A DNA stretch of 64,000 nt from JADGGV01 sp035715725 (GTDB lineage Bacteria > Gemmatimonadota > Gemmatimonadetes > Longimicrobiales > RSA9), in contig DASTKT010000162.1 of the NCBI GenBank assembly GCA_035715725.1, forward strand, positions 1 to 64,000, read 5' to 3'. The position numbers and the translations under genes were made by a program. The notes below the pieces were generated by a model. It made no database searches. It saw nothing but the letters and a program-made list of their open reading frames with translations, and was not told where the DNA came from. Below, one piece after another: positions 7,455 to 16,026 of the stretch (position 1 is its first letter; each line of letters opens with the position of its first letter).

Positions 7455-8204
7455 TCACAGGACCCGCGCCTGCTCGCGGAGCACGCGGACCAGCTCCGGC
7501 ACCGCGGCCGCGCCCTCGCCCACGATCCGCCCCGCCGGCCGCTCCGGCGGCGGCGCGAGCGCGAGCACCTCGATCCGGCTCGGCCCGAGCTGCGCCTCCT
7601 TCTCCACGAGCGGCTTCTTCTTCGCCGCCATGATCCCCTTCAGCGACGGGTAGCGCGGCTCGTGCTCGCCCTTCGTCGTGGTGACGACCGCCGGCAGCGG
7701 CGCCTCCACCACCTCGACCCCGCCCTCCACCTCGCGCTGGCAGACCACGGCGCCACCCTCGACGGTGAACTCCGTCACCGCCGTGACGCACGGCAGGTCG
7801 AGCAGCTCCGCCAGCATGGGGCCGACCTGCTGCTGGTCGTCGTCCACCGCGCGCATGCCGCACAGGATCAGGTCGGCGCCGCCCGCCTTCAGCTCCGCCG
7901 CCAGCGCCTTGGCCGTGGCCAGGCCATCCATGGTCGGCGCGCCCTTCAGCAGCACCGCCGCGTCCGCGCCCACGGCCAGCGCCGAGCGGAGCTGCTCCCC
8001 CGCCGCCGGCTCGCCCACGCTCACGACCGTGATCTCCCCCTGCCCCTGCGCTTCCTTCAGGCGCAACGCCGCCTCCAGCGCGTACTCGTCGTACGGGCTG
8101 ATGATGAACTTGATGCCGGCGGGATCGATGGACTTGCCATCGGCGCCGATCCTGATGCGCGCCTCCGTGTCGGGGACGCGCTTCACGCACACGAAGATCT
8201 TCAC
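7455..8204 (-). CDS. etfB: Electron transfer flavoprotein beta subunit
   Basis: The 249-residue protein starts MKIFVCVKRVPDTEARIRIG and contains FIISPYDEYALEAALRLKE, the AMP-binding region AELKAGGADLILCGMRAVDDDQQQVGPMLAELL, and PSLKGIMAAKKKPL near the C-terminus. These are all standard EtfB landmarks, and the length is normal for the family. The start is GTG, with AGGAG eight bases upstream. It is the first gene of the etfBA pair. The 124 bp upstream (8205-8328) show no further gene. Confidence 0.97.
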   Translation of the reverse strand: MKIFVCVKRVPDTEARIRIGADGKSIDPAGIKFIISPYDEYALEAALRLKEAQGQGEITVVSVGEPAAGEQLRSALAVGADAAVLLKGAPTMDGLATAKALAAELKAGGADLILCGMRAVDDDQQQVGPMLAELLDLPCVTAVTEFTVEGGAVVCQREVEGGVEVVEAPLPAVVTTTKGEHEPRYPSLKGIMAAKKKPLVEKEAQLGPSRIEVLALAPPPERPAGRIVGEGAAAVPELVRVLREQARVL

Positions 8205-8328
8205 GCCCCGTGCTCCTTTCCGGGAAACTGGCCCGACTTCGCGGGCGAGAATGTAGGGACCCCCACCCCGGCAAGCAAACGGCGCCGCGTGGGCGCCGTG
8301 GGATCTCCGCGCGGCCGGGAAGCCCGGC

Positions 8329-9411
8329 TCAGGCGCGCTGGAGCAGCCGGTCGAGCTCGCCCTCGAGCGCCCCGGCGCGGGCGTCGTTCGTGTGGGACTT
8401 CAGGATGCGCTCGCGCGCCGCCTCGCCGACCGCGCGCACCTCCCCGTCCGACAGCTCCAGGTAGGCGACGACGTCTTCCGCCGAGCGTGGGAGCAGCACC
8501 TCCACGGCCGGCTCGAGGAACTGGTCGAGCCCCTCCCACGCGTCGCTGACGATCGCGGCGCCGCACGCCGCCGCCTCGAAGATGCGCACCGACGGCGACC
8601 ACCCCCACCGGCGCATCTCCTCGCGCGTCACGTTCAGCGTGAGCCGGTTCGACGAATAGAACGCCGGGTGGTCGGCCGGCGGCACGTGCTCGAACCGGCG
8701 GACGTTGTCGGGCCATGCGAGATCGGCGGGGTAAAGCGGCCCCGCCACCACGAAGTCCTGGCCCGGCCGGCGCCGCGCCGGCTCGAGGAGCAGCCGCTCC
8801 AGCGTCGGCTGGCGGTCCGGCGCGTAGGTGCCCATGTACCCGAGCGCGCAGCGGTACGCCCGGCGCCCCGGCGTGCGGGCGTGGCGCTCCGGATCCACCG
8901 CGCAGTAGAGCGGCCTCGCCCGCGGCGCGCCGTAGCGGGTCTCCAGCTCGCGCAGCACCGGGCCGCCCGTGAACGAGAAGTACACGTCGAAGATCGGCAC
9001 CTGGTCCGCCCGCAGGTACTCGGCGGCGCCGCGGTCCCGGTACGCCCGCAGCGTGATCGGCGTGTCGATGTCGTAGAAGAGGCGAGGCCCGTCGAACTCC
9101 TGTGCCAGGAAGTCCGCGGCGTCGATCCCCGGGCGGAAGTACGAGCCGAGCAGCACGGCGTCCGCGTCCAGCAGCTCGCGGCGCAGCTCGCGGCGCGCCA
9201 CGCTCCACTGCTTGAAGAGGCGGACGTCGGCGTAATCGCACGCCGATGGCGGGAGGTCCCGGTGCTTCCCCGCGTACCACGGCGCGTCCCACTCGTAGAA
9301 GACGACGTCGTGCCCGCGCGCCGCCAGCGCCCGGCAGAGGCCGCGGTACGTCGTCGCGTGGCCGTTCCCCCAGGCGCTGGTGATGGAGAGCCCCAGAAAG
9401 ACCAGCCTCAT
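8329..9411 (-). CDS. CgeB-like glycosyltransferase
   Basis: The 360-residue protein begins MRLVFLGLSITSAWGNGHATTYRGLCRALAARGHDVVFYE, a GT-B N-terminal Rossmann half. It ends with the nucleotide-sugar-binding half typical of CgeB/DUF3880-type transferases: LTLNVTREEMRRWGWSPSVRIFEAAACGAAIVSDAWEGLDQFLEP. The ATG at 9411 is preferred over an earlier in-frame codon because it overlaps the stop of the upstream GerW-like gene as ATGA. It is likely cytoplasmic, adding a sugar to a lipid-linked or secondary-metabolite glycan. It is a paralogue of the transferase at 9803-10891, with the same GYSP/GWSP-x-(T/V)R-(M/I)FEAA signature. Donor and acceptor are unknown. Confidence 0.85.
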   Translation of the reverse strand: MRLVFLGLSITSAWGNGHATTYRGLCRALAARGHDVVFYEWDAPWYAGKHRDLPPSACDYADVRLFKQWSVARRELRRELLDADAVLLGSYFRPGIDAADFLAQEFDGPRLFYDIDTPITLRAYRDRGAAEYLRADQVPIFDVYFSFTGGPVLRELETRYGAPRARPLYCAVDPERHARTPGRRAYRCALGYMGTYAPDRQPTLERLLLEPARRRPGQDFVVAGPLYPADLAWPDNVRRFEHVPPADHPAFYSSNRLTLNVTREEMRRWGWSPSVRIFEAAACGAAIVSDAWEGLDQFLEPAVEVLLPRSAEDVVAYLELSDGEVRAVGEAARERILKSHTNDARAGALEGELDRLLQRA

Positions 9412-9806
9412 CCGGCCGCTCCGCGGAGCGACCGGGCGAGGCGCCCCACCGTCCACGCCAGGATGAGCCCGCCGCCCAGTAGCAGCGGAACCGTGAGCAT
9501 CGGGTCGCGGATCGCCCGGAACCGGCCGTGGCCGTCGTGGATCTCGATGAAGCCCACCGGCGAGACGACGATGCCCCCACCGCCGCCGCCCCCCTTCCCC
9601 GCGGCGCGCCGGCGCAGCGGCAGCCCCCGCCCCGAGCCGCCGCCCGCGCCGAAGCCCCAGCGCGCCTTGGCCACCGGGACCACGGTCACACCGTCGGACT
9701 CCACCGCATCGGCGAAGATGGCCTCCGCCCGGGCCGAGTGCCCGAGCCGCGTGGCCAGCCGCTCGACCATCGTCCCCCGCTTCGACAACCGCATGACACC
9801 CTTCAC
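9408..9806 (-). CDS. GerW/YtfJ-family protein with C-terminal membrane segment
   Basis: The 132-residue protein contains VERLATRLGHSARAEAIFADAVESDGVTVVPVAKARWGFGAGGG, a Gly-rich linker and IVVSPVGFIEIHDGHGRFRAIRDP. These are the hallmark segments of the GerW (YtfJ) family known from Bacillus spores and also found in non-sporulating bacteria. A hydrophobic segment (MLTVPLLLGGGLILAWTVG) follows, probably a membrane anchor or a packing helix. The GTG at 9806 is chosen for an AGGAGG six bases upstream and a GTGA overlap with the preceding glycosyltransferase; its stop overlaps the next gene as ATGA. Being locked between two glycosyltransferases suggests a role in that glycan pathway or its localisation (inference). 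Confidence 0.8.
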   Translation of the reverse strand: MKGVMRLSKRGTMVERLATRLGHSARAEAIFADAVESDGVTVVPVAKARWGFGAGGGSGRGLPLRRRAAGKGGGGGGGIVVSPVGFIEIHDGHGRFRAIRDPMLTVPLLLGGGLILAWTVGRLARSLRGAAG

Positions 9807-10891
9807 GATCGACCTCCTGATCCGCGCTCCGCGAGCCGGCCCAGCGCCTCGTCCACCTGCCGGGCCCGCCCGGCGTAGCTGTGGTCCCGGACGGCGCGCG
9901 CTCGCGCGGCCGCCCCGATCTCCCGCACCCGCCGCTCCGGCGTCTCCCGCACGAAGCGCACGATGTCCGCCGCCCCCTCCGCCACCAGGATCTCCCGGTC
10001 CGGCTCGAAGAAATGCTCGATCCCCGGCCACGCGTCCGTGATCTGGCACGCGCCGGCCCCCGCCGCCTCGAACATCCGTGTCGCCGGCGAGTAGCCGTTC
10101 CGCGCCATCGCTTCCCGGTGGACGTTCAGCACCAGCCGCGCCGAGCAGTTGATCGCGTTGTGGAGTGCCGTCGGCACGTGCCCCAGCCAGCGCACGTTCG
10201 CCGGCAGCGCGCGGTCGCCCCAGCCGTTCCCGCCCAGCATGAACCGGCCCTCCGGCAGGCGCTCCGCCACCGCGAGGAACAGCTCCTCGACGCGTCGCTC
10301 CCGGTCCGGCAGCCGGTTCCCCATGAACACCAGGTCGCACGCCAGCTCCGGGGCCGACGCCACCGGGTGGTGCACGTCCGGATCGAGGCCGTTGTAGATC
10401 GGATGGCACGCGCGCGCCCCGAGCGCCGTGTAGCGCTCCACCACCGGCTCGCCGCCGCCGTACGTGAAGACGATGTCGTAGCGCGGGATGCAGCGCCGCA
10501 GCGGATCGGCCGGGTCCGCCTCCACCCGCGCCAGCGTGTCCGCCGCGTCCACGTCCCAGAACGCGCGCAGCCGCGGACCCGCCATCGTCGCGACGCGCTC
10601 CTCCAGCTCGCCGTCCAGCGCGCCCACGCCGCTGCACTTCACCACGAGCTCCGCGCCGGCCGCCTCCGCGAGCAGGCGCTCCAGCTCCGCCTCGCCCCGG
10701 TAGACGCGGACGCGGACCCACTCCGGGTCCTCGGCCAGATCCCGGTTCGCCTGTCGGTCGTAGATGTCCGGCTCGCAGAAGTCGATCGTGTGGCCGAGCG
10801 CCGCCAGGGCGCGGAAGATCCCGCGGTAGTAGGTGGCCGCGCCGTTCCAGTACGCGCTGACGATGGAGGACCCGAAGACGTAGATGCGCAC
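9803..10891 (-). CDS. CgeB-like glycosyltransferase
   Basis: A 362-residue GT-B-type transferase starting VRIYVFGSSIVSAYWNGAATYYRGIFRALAALGHTIDFCEPDIYDRQ. The C-terminal half holds VRWLGHVPTALHNAINCSARLVLNVHREAMARNGYSPATRMFEAAGAGACQITDAWPGIEHFFEP, the donor-binding region shared with CgeB-like proteins. The GTG start at 10891 has GGGAGG just upstream; longer in-frame extensions look like antisense composition. It overlaps the GerW-like gene by GTGA. It is closely related in layout to the transferase at 8329-9411, probably a duplication with divergence. Confidence 0.85.
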   Translation of the reverse strand: MRIYVFGSSIVSAYWNGAATYYRGIFRALAALGHTIDFCEPDIYDRQANRDLAEDPEWVRVRVYRGEAELERLLAEAAGAELVVKCSGVGALDGELEERVATMAGPRLRAFWDVDAADTLARVEADPADPLRRCIPRYDIVFTYGGGEPVVERYTALGARACHPIYNGLDPDVHHPVASAPELACDLVFMGNRLPDRERRVEELFLAVAERLPEGRFMLGGNGWGDRALPANVRWLGHVPTALHNAINCSARLVLNVHREAMARNGYSPATRMFEAAGAGACQITDAWPGIEHFFEPDREILVAEGAADIVRFVRETPERRVREIGAAARARAVRDHSYAGRARQVDEALGRLAERGSGGRS

Positions 10892-11093
10892 CCCGCCTCC
10901 CGGACGGTGGGACCGTTCCGGCGTCCGACACGACTCGCGTCGTCGGAGGGTAGCCGACGCGATCAGGCGGGCAAGGTTTGTTCCAGGGACACGCCGGCTC
11001 GGCGGGCTCGAGCCTGCCGACTCCGCCGCCAGGCCGCGCACGGCTCCGGCCGGGCGGCGGCGCGCGGCGAGCGCGCCGCCTCGCCCGCCCGGA

Positions 11094-12551
11094 TCAATGC
11101 TCCGAGGTGGTCCGCCCCAGCTCCTGCGCGTACGCCGCCTGCAGCCCCTCGAGGTAGCGGTCGAAGAGCGCGGCCATCGCCTTGTGCTCCGTCTGCACCG
11201 CCTCGCGCAGCCGCGCGTCCGTCAGGAAGTCGTAGAGCACGGCGGCCATGATGCGGGCGTCCATCACGAAGCCGGTGTGGCCCACGTCCTTGAAGTTGTC
11301 CTCGTTCATGCCGTAGGTGTGGTTCGGCGAATTCGAGCTGAAGACGCTGACGCCGACGCCCGGGATGTCCCGCGTGACCCAGCCGGTCTCCTCGTACCCC
11401 GACGGGCGCTGCGGCTCGGCGTTCAGCTTCGGGGCGCCGAGCTTCTTCGCGTAGGCGAACTTCAGCTCCTCCAGCGAGCCGAGCGCGATCCCGTCCCGGT
11501 ACTCGCCGTAGCGGTCGATCTCCAGCTCGACGCCCATCGCCTCCGCCGCGCCGCGCGCCGCGTGCGTCATCATCGAGTCGATGTGCGCCAGGTAGACCTC
11601 GTCGGGGTAGCGGATGTAGTAGTCCACGACGGCCCGGTCCGGCACGACGTTCGGCGCGACGCCGCCCTCCGGGATCACGCCCTGGATCGCCGCCTCCGGC
11701 CGCAGCCCGGAGCGCAGCCGGTCGACCGCCGTGTAGAACATGACCGCCGCCTCCAGCGCGTTCCGCCCGTTCCACGACGAGAGCTGGTGCGCCGGTCTCC
11801 CCTTGAACACGTACTTCACCGAATTGATGTTCAGGCAGCAGACGCCGAAGCCGGCGCGCGCCCGCCCGGTGCCGCCGCCGCTCGAGTGGCTGCGGATCAG
11901 GATGTCCGCGTCCTTGAAGACGCCCGCCTTCCACATGATCGCCTTGGCCGGGGGCCCGACCTCCTCGGCCGGCGTGCCGTAGAGCCGGATCCGACCGGGG
12001 ATGCGCCGCTCCGTCATCTCCTGCTGGAGCGCCGCCGCCGCCGCGATCGCGACCGGCGTCTGCGCGTTGTGCTGGTCGCCGTGGAAGTCGCCCTGCGTGC
12101 CGCGGAGCGCGTCGTACTCGCCGATCAGGCCGAGCGTGGGGCCGTTCGTCCCCGCCGGCGAGTCCCAGCTCGCGACGAACGCGGTCTTCAGATCCGCGAC
12201 GCCCGTCTGCACCTGGAATCCCATCCCACGCAGCACCTTCGTCAGCGTGTCGACGGCGCGGACCTCCTTCCAGCCCGACTCCGGGTTCCGGCCGATCCAG
12301 TCGCTCAGCGCCTGCATCTGCGACGTCCAGAGCGCCTCCACGCGCTGAAGCACCCGGTCACGCCCCGCGTCCCGCCGGGCCGCCAGCCGCTCCGCCGTGG
12401 CCGTCGGGTTCAGCCGCGCCTGCAGTCGGTCGATCTCCTGGAGCACCGAGCCGGCGGCGGTCCGCTCCGTGGGCGTGGTCTGCGCCCGGAGCGGCGAGGC
12501 GGCCGCGGCGGCCAGCGCCAGGGCGGTGAGGCAGGTCAGGCAGCGCATCAT
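11094..12551 (-). CDS. Secreted M20-family peptidase/amidohydrolase
   Basis: The 485-residue precursor has a clear signal peptide (MMRCLTCLTALALAAAAASPLRAQ). The M20 features are LGLIGEYDALRG with the first metal Asp, GDQHNAQTPVAIAAA, YGTPAEEVGPPAKAIMWKAGVF with the catalytic and metal Glu, ILIRSHSS, the lid-domain sequence CCLNINSVKYVFKGRPAHQLSSWNGRNALEAAVMF, and SPNHTYGMNEDNFKDVGHTGF near the C-terminus. These match the aminobenzoyl-glutamate/p-aminoacyl hydrolase branch (AbgB-like). It would cleave an N-acyl amino acid or dipeptide outside the cytoplasm. The start has GGAAGGAG six bases upstream, and a plausible promoter lies at 12760-12789. It is transcribed separately from the glycan genes on either side. 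Confidence 0.9.
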   Translation of the reverse strand: MMRCLTCLTALALAAAAASPLRAQTTPTERTAAGSVLQEIDRLQARLNPTATAERLAARRDAGRDRVLQRVEALWTSQMQALSDWIGRNPESGWKEVRAVDTLTKVLRGMGFQVQTGVADLKTAFVASWDSPAGTNGPTLGLIGEYDALRGTQGDFHGDQHNAQTPVAIAAAAALQQEMTERRIPGRIRLYGTPAEEVGPPAKAIMWKAGVFKDADILIRSHSSGGGTGRARAGFGVCCLNINSVKYVFKGRPAHQLSSWNGRNALEAAVMFYTAVDRLRSGLRPEAAIQGVIPEGGVAPNVVPDRAVVDYYIRYPDEVYLAHIDSMMTHAARGAAEAMGVELEIDRYGEYRDGIALGSLEELKFAYAKKLGAPKLNAEPQRPSGYEETGWVTRDIPGVGVSVFSSNSPNHTYGMNEDNFKDVGHTGFVMDARIMAAVLYDFLTDARLREAVQTEHKAMAALFDRYLEGLQAAYAQELGRTTSEH

Positions 12552-12911
12552 CGATCGCTCCTTCCTCGGGTGTCGGTGCGGCCGTGCCCGCCGCTCGGGA
12601 CCGCCCGCGCCGGCGGCTCGCCGCACCTGCGGTGTCGTCGAGGACGCCGTGCGGGCGCCTCGAGGCTCACCGGATCGGTTGTCGGTTCGGAAGGCCGGTC
12701 GCCCGCCGGCGCCGCGGACGCGGCGGCGGTGAGGAGCCGGATGAGAGGGACGGAGGCGGAGTATGCAGGCACGTGGGAAAGTGCGTCAAGCCGGCCGCGG
12801 CGGCCCCGCGTGGTAGGCGCGCGGCGGCGCGGCGGACCGCGGGCGCCGTGGTCGGGACCGCCGGCGCCGCAGCCCGGACGACGACGCCGGAGCCGGACGG
12901 CCGCGCCGGGC
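12552..12911. other. 360-bp gene-free stretch upstream of the M20 peptidase
   Basis: I see no reading frame with protein-like composition here. It contains the promoter candidate for the M20 gene and the region after the stop of the Gfo/Idh gene, with GC-rich short inverted repeats but no clear-cut terminator. Confidence 0.5.
12760..12789 (-). promoter_or_regulatory. Sigma-70-like promoter candidate for the M20 peptidase
   Basis: On the minus strand TTGACG (12789-12784) is followed after 18 bp by CATACT (12765-12760). Initiation would fall near 12753, giving a leader of about 200 nt before the ATG at 12551. Confidence 0.45.
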
Positions 12912-13961
12912 TCAGCCGATCGGCGCCCCGCTGAGCGGCACCTCGCCGGCGGGGATCCGGGCCCGCGGCCGGCCGCCGTAGATCGCGTCGATGACGTGCG
13001 CCACCACGAGGCTCTCCTCGGCCCCAGCGTCGTACGCCGCCGATTCCGCCAGCCGCCGCGCCCACGCCACGATCGCGCGGCCGAGCCAGTCCCGCGACTC
13101 ACGGGCGACGATCTCCGACTGCCGGCCGCGGAAACGCGCCAGCTCGAAATCGAGGAAGCTGCCGCCCACGTTGCGGAACTCCGCGCCGCCCGCGGTGCCG
13201 TACGCCGTCGTGCGGATGACGCAGTCCTGGCCGGCGTGCGCGTTCCAGCTCACGGCCACGGTCGCCGTCGCGCCGCCGTCCAGCTCGATGCGCGCGGTCG
13301 CGAAGTCGTCGACCCCGCCGGCCGGCAGCGGCGCGCCGTCGCGGTAGGCGCGGCCGTTCACCGAGCGGACGCGAGGATGCCCGAGCACCCACAGCGCCAG
13401 GTCGGCCACGTGCACGCCCAGGTCCATGAGCGAGCCACCCCCCGCCACCGCCGGGTCGTGGCACCACGCCTTGTCCGGGCCGTACGCGTTGTGGAACACG
13501 CTCTCCACCGCGAAGACGGACCCCAGCTCGCCGCTCCACGTCAGCCGGTGCAGCTCGCGCATCCCGTCGGTGAAGCGGTACGAGTAGTCCACGCACAGCA
13601 GCCGGTCCGCGCGCCGCGCCGCGGCCACGATCCGGCCGGCCTCCGCCGCGTCCAGCGCGAGCGGCTTCTGGCAGAACACGGCGAGCCCGCGCTCGAGCGC
13701 CGCGATGGCCTGCGGCGCGTGCAGCGCGTTCGGCGTCGCGATGACGACCCCGTCCAGCCCGAGCGACGTCGCCGCGTCCAGCAGCGCCTCCGCCTCCGTG
13801 AACGGGGCGGCCCGGGGATGCGCCGCGGCGGCCCGCGCGACGCGCTCGGGGACCGGGTCGCACAGCGCCGCCACCACGCCGGCGTCCGCCGCGGCCACCG
13901 CGTCGAGCCGCATGGCGCCGATCCAACCGAGGCCGATGAAGCCGAGCCGCGGCCCGCTCAC
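12912..13961 (-). CDS. Gfo/Idh/MocA-family NAD(P)-dependent oxidoreductase
   Basis: The 349-residue protein starts VSGPRLGFIGLGWIGAMRLDAV, with the Rossmann G-x-G-x-x-G. It has the family E-K-P-like motif as CQKPLALDAAEAGRIV, the YSYRFTDGMRELHRL segment and the sheet-domain GGGSLMDLGVHVADLALWVLG with the conserved D-x-G-x-H. It probably oxidises or reduces a sugar nucleotide or inositol-type substrate. The GTG start overlaps the stop of the alcohol dehydrogenase as GTGA. Such pairs (zinc dehydrogenase plus Gfo/Idh) recur in glycan clusters. It is the last gene of the 12912-18255 minus-strand run. Confidence 0.88.
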   Translation of the reverse strand: MSGPRLGFIGLGWIGAMRLDAVAAADAGVVAALCDPVPERVARAAAAHPRAAPFTEAEALLDAATSLGLDGVVIATPNALHAPQAIAALERGLAVFCQKPLALDAAEAGRIVAAARRADRLLCVDYSYRFTDGMRELHRLTWSGELGSVFAVESVFHNAYGPDKAWCHDPAVAGGGSLMDLGVHVADLALWVLGHPRVRSVNGRAYRDGAPLPAGGVDDFATARIELDGGATATVAVSWNAHAGQDCVIRTTAYGTAGGAEFRNVGGSFLDFELARFRGRQSEIVARESRDWLGRAIVAWARRLAESAAYDAGAEESLVVAHVIDAIYGGRPRARIPAGEVPLSGAPIG

Positions 13962-14923
13962 GCTACCACCCCGGCGGGCGTGACCACCGCCTTCAGGAAG
14001 CCGCCGGGCCGCGCCGCGGCGGTCGCGAACGCCTGATTGATCTCCTCCAGCGGGAAGAAGTGCGTCAGGAGCGGTGCGAGATCGAGCACGCCCTCCGCGA
14101 GCAGGCGCACCGCTTCCTCCATCCCGGCGGTGTAGATGCGCGGGTCGCGCTCGTGCGCGTTGATCACGTCCAGCCCGCGCCAGTTCCAGAGCTGCATGTT
14201 GACCGTGCGCGGCCCGTCCTGGTGGTAGCCGGCCACGACCAGGCGCCCGCGCACCCGCAGCAGCTCGGCGCCGAGGTCGAGCGGCCGCTGCTTCCCGGTG
14301 CACTCGAGCACGACGTCCGCCCCGGCGCCGCCCGTGAGCGCGAGCACGCGGCCGGCCACGTCGTCGTCGTACGTCAGCCGCACGTCGGCGCCCATGCGCC
14401 CGGCCAGCTCCAGCGCGTCCTCCCGCCGCGAGACGGCCACCACGTGCGCCGCGCCCGCTCGCCGGACCAGCCGCGTCAGGATCGCGCCGAGAAACCCCGC
14501 GCCCAGCACCACCACCGTGTCCCCGACGCGCACGCCGGCCCGCCGGGCCACGTTCACCGCGCACGCCACCGGCTCGCCCGGGACCGGGTGCCCCGCCAAC
14601 TCCTCCGGCAAGGCGACGACGTTCTCCGCCGCCGCCACGTCGTACTCCGCGAAGCCGTTGTACGACAGCGCCGTCACCGCGTCGCCCGCCTGCACGTGCG
14701 TGACGCCCGCGCCCACCTCCGCGACCCGCCCGTACACCTCGTGCCCCGGGGCGCCGGGCTCGAGCGGGTAGCCGATCCCGGGGATGCCCGCCCACGGCCC
14801 GAGGTTCGATGCGCACACGCCGCACCCCTCCACGGCCACCACGACCTGCCCCGCGCCCGGCCGCGGCGCGGCCTGCGCCTCCAGCTCGAACCGCCCCGGC
14901 TCCACCAGCCGCGCGCTCCGCAT
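13958..14923 (-). CDS. Zinc-type alcohol dehydrogenase (MDR family)
   Basis: The 321-residue protein shows the zinc MDR order. There is a catalytic Cys in VVAVEGCGVCASNLGPW, GHE in GAPGHEVYGRVAEVGAGV, the NAD-binding GAGFLGAILTRLVRRAGA and VVLECTGKQRPLDLGAELLRVRGRLVVAGYHQDG. It lacks the four-Cys structural zinc lobe and is a little shorter than classical members. The HQDGPRTVNMQLWNWRGLDVINAHERD section is unusual and probably shapes substrate choice. The ATG at 14923 overlaps the glycosyltransferase stop as TGATG; a GTG three bases earlier is possible. It presumably acts with the downstream Gfo/Idh enzyme on a sugar intermediate (inference). Confidence 0.85.
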   Translation of the reverse strand: MRSARLVEPGRFELEAQAAPRPGAGQVVVAVEGCGVCASNLGPWAGIPGIGYPLEPGAPGHEVYGRVAEVGAGVTHVQAGDAVTALSYNGFAEYDVAAAENVVALPEELAGHPVPGEPVACAVNVARRAGVRVGDTVVVLGAGFLGAILTRLVRRAGAAHVVAVSRREDALELAGRMGADVRLTYDDDVAGRVLALTGGAGADVVLECTGKQRPLDLGAELLRVRGRLVVAGYHQDGPRTVNMQLWNWRGLDVINAHERDPRIYTAGMEEAVRLLAEGVLDLAPLLTHFFPLEEINQAFATAAARPGGFLKAVVTPAGVVA

Positions 14924-16026
14924 CACGCCGACCCCAGCTCCGCCACGATCCCCTCCAGCTGCTCCGCCCGGTGGGCGCACGTGTGGCGGGCGCGGATCGT
15001 CTCCAGCCCGTTCTCCGCCAGCCTGCGGCGCGCCGCCTCGTCCCGCGAGAGCCGCAGCATCTCGGCCCGCATCTCCGCCGGCGAGTGCACCATCAGGTAG
15101 TCCACGCCCGCCCGGAACAACCCCTCGCGGTCGTCCCACTCCGTCGACAGCAGCGGGATCCCGCACGCCATCGCCTCGAATGGACGGATCGTCGGGATCC
15201 CCGGCAACGTCGCCACGTACGGCCCCCGTGGGATGTGCACCGTCATCTTCGCCCGCGCGTACGCCTGCGGCACGTGCAGGTTCGACAGGAACCCGCGGAA
15301 GTCGATGCCCGCCTCCTGGATCGCTCGCCGCCCCTCCTCGGGGTAGCGCACGCCGTGCACGGCGAAGCGCAGCGACGGAAGCTGGCGCGCCGACTCGATC
15401 AGATACTCCCGGATCTCCGGCGTGCGCTCCTCGTCCCCCCAGTTCCCGACCCACACAACGTCGTCCGTCTTCTCCGCCGGCAGCGGCCGGAACAGCGTCG
15501 TATCCGCCGCCTCGTGGAACGTCCAGACGCGCCGGATGCCGAAGTCCCGCCGGTAGACCTCCGCGAGCGAGTCGCCGTACGCCAGCACGCCGTCGTAGTG
15601 CATCAGGTTGAAGCGCGCGATCTGCTGCGGGAGACTGACCGGCCGGTGGTGCGTGTCGTGGAAGAGCAGGAGGAAGTCCTTCCGGCGGTGCCGGACCACG
15701 CCCAGCGCCCCCACCAGCTCGGGCTCGTTGAACTCGTGGACCAGCACGACATCGGCGCCGCGAGTCAGCTCGTCCACTTCGTCGATGACCTGGTCCCAGC
15801 CGAGATACATCTGGATCTGGATCTCCGGGAACAGCCGCGCGAACTCGACCACGTACCCCGCCCCGTGGTCCTTCACCAGGTTCTCCGTCGACCAGTTCGT
15901 CCAACGCTCGCACGAGACCACCTCGTGGCCGCGCGCCTGCATCGCCCGCAGCAGCCCGCGCAGGAAGTGCGCGTTGCCGTGGCTCCAATCACTGACGATC
16001 GAGTGCGTGAACAGCACGACCTTCAT
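14923..16026 (-). CDS. Glycosyltransferase (CgeB/DUF3880-like)
   Basis: A 367-residue GT-B transferase starting MKVVLFTHSIVSDWSHGNAHFLRGLLRAMQARGHEVVSCE. It contains LLFHDTHHRPVS, DDVVWVGNWGDEERTPEIREYLIE, and the donor-site region AKMTVHIPRGPYVATLPGIPTIRPFEAMACGIPLLSTEWDD. ATG at 16026 overlaps the upstream GT4 stop as ATGA, and its own stop overlaps the dehydrogenase gene. It is the third member of this transferase type in the island. The acceptor is unknown. Confidence 0.85.
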   Translation of the reverse strand: MKVVLFTHSIVSDWSHGNAHFLRGLLRAMQARGHEVVSCERWTNWSTENLVKDHGAGYVVEFARLFPEIQIQMYLGWDQVIDEVDELTRGADVVLVHEFNEPELVGALGVVRHRRKDFLLLFHDTHHRPVSLPQQIARFNLMHYDGVLAYGDSLAEVYRRDFGIRRVWTFHEAADTTLFRPLPAEKTDDVVWVGNWGDEERTPEIREYLIESARQLPSLRFAVHGVRYPEEGRRAIQEAGIDFRGFLSNLHVPQAYARAKMTVHIPRGPYVATLPGIPTIRPFEAMACGIPLLSTEWDDREGLFRAGVDYLMVHSPAEMRAEMLRLSRDEAARRRLAENGLETIRARHTCAHRAEQLEGIVAELGSA

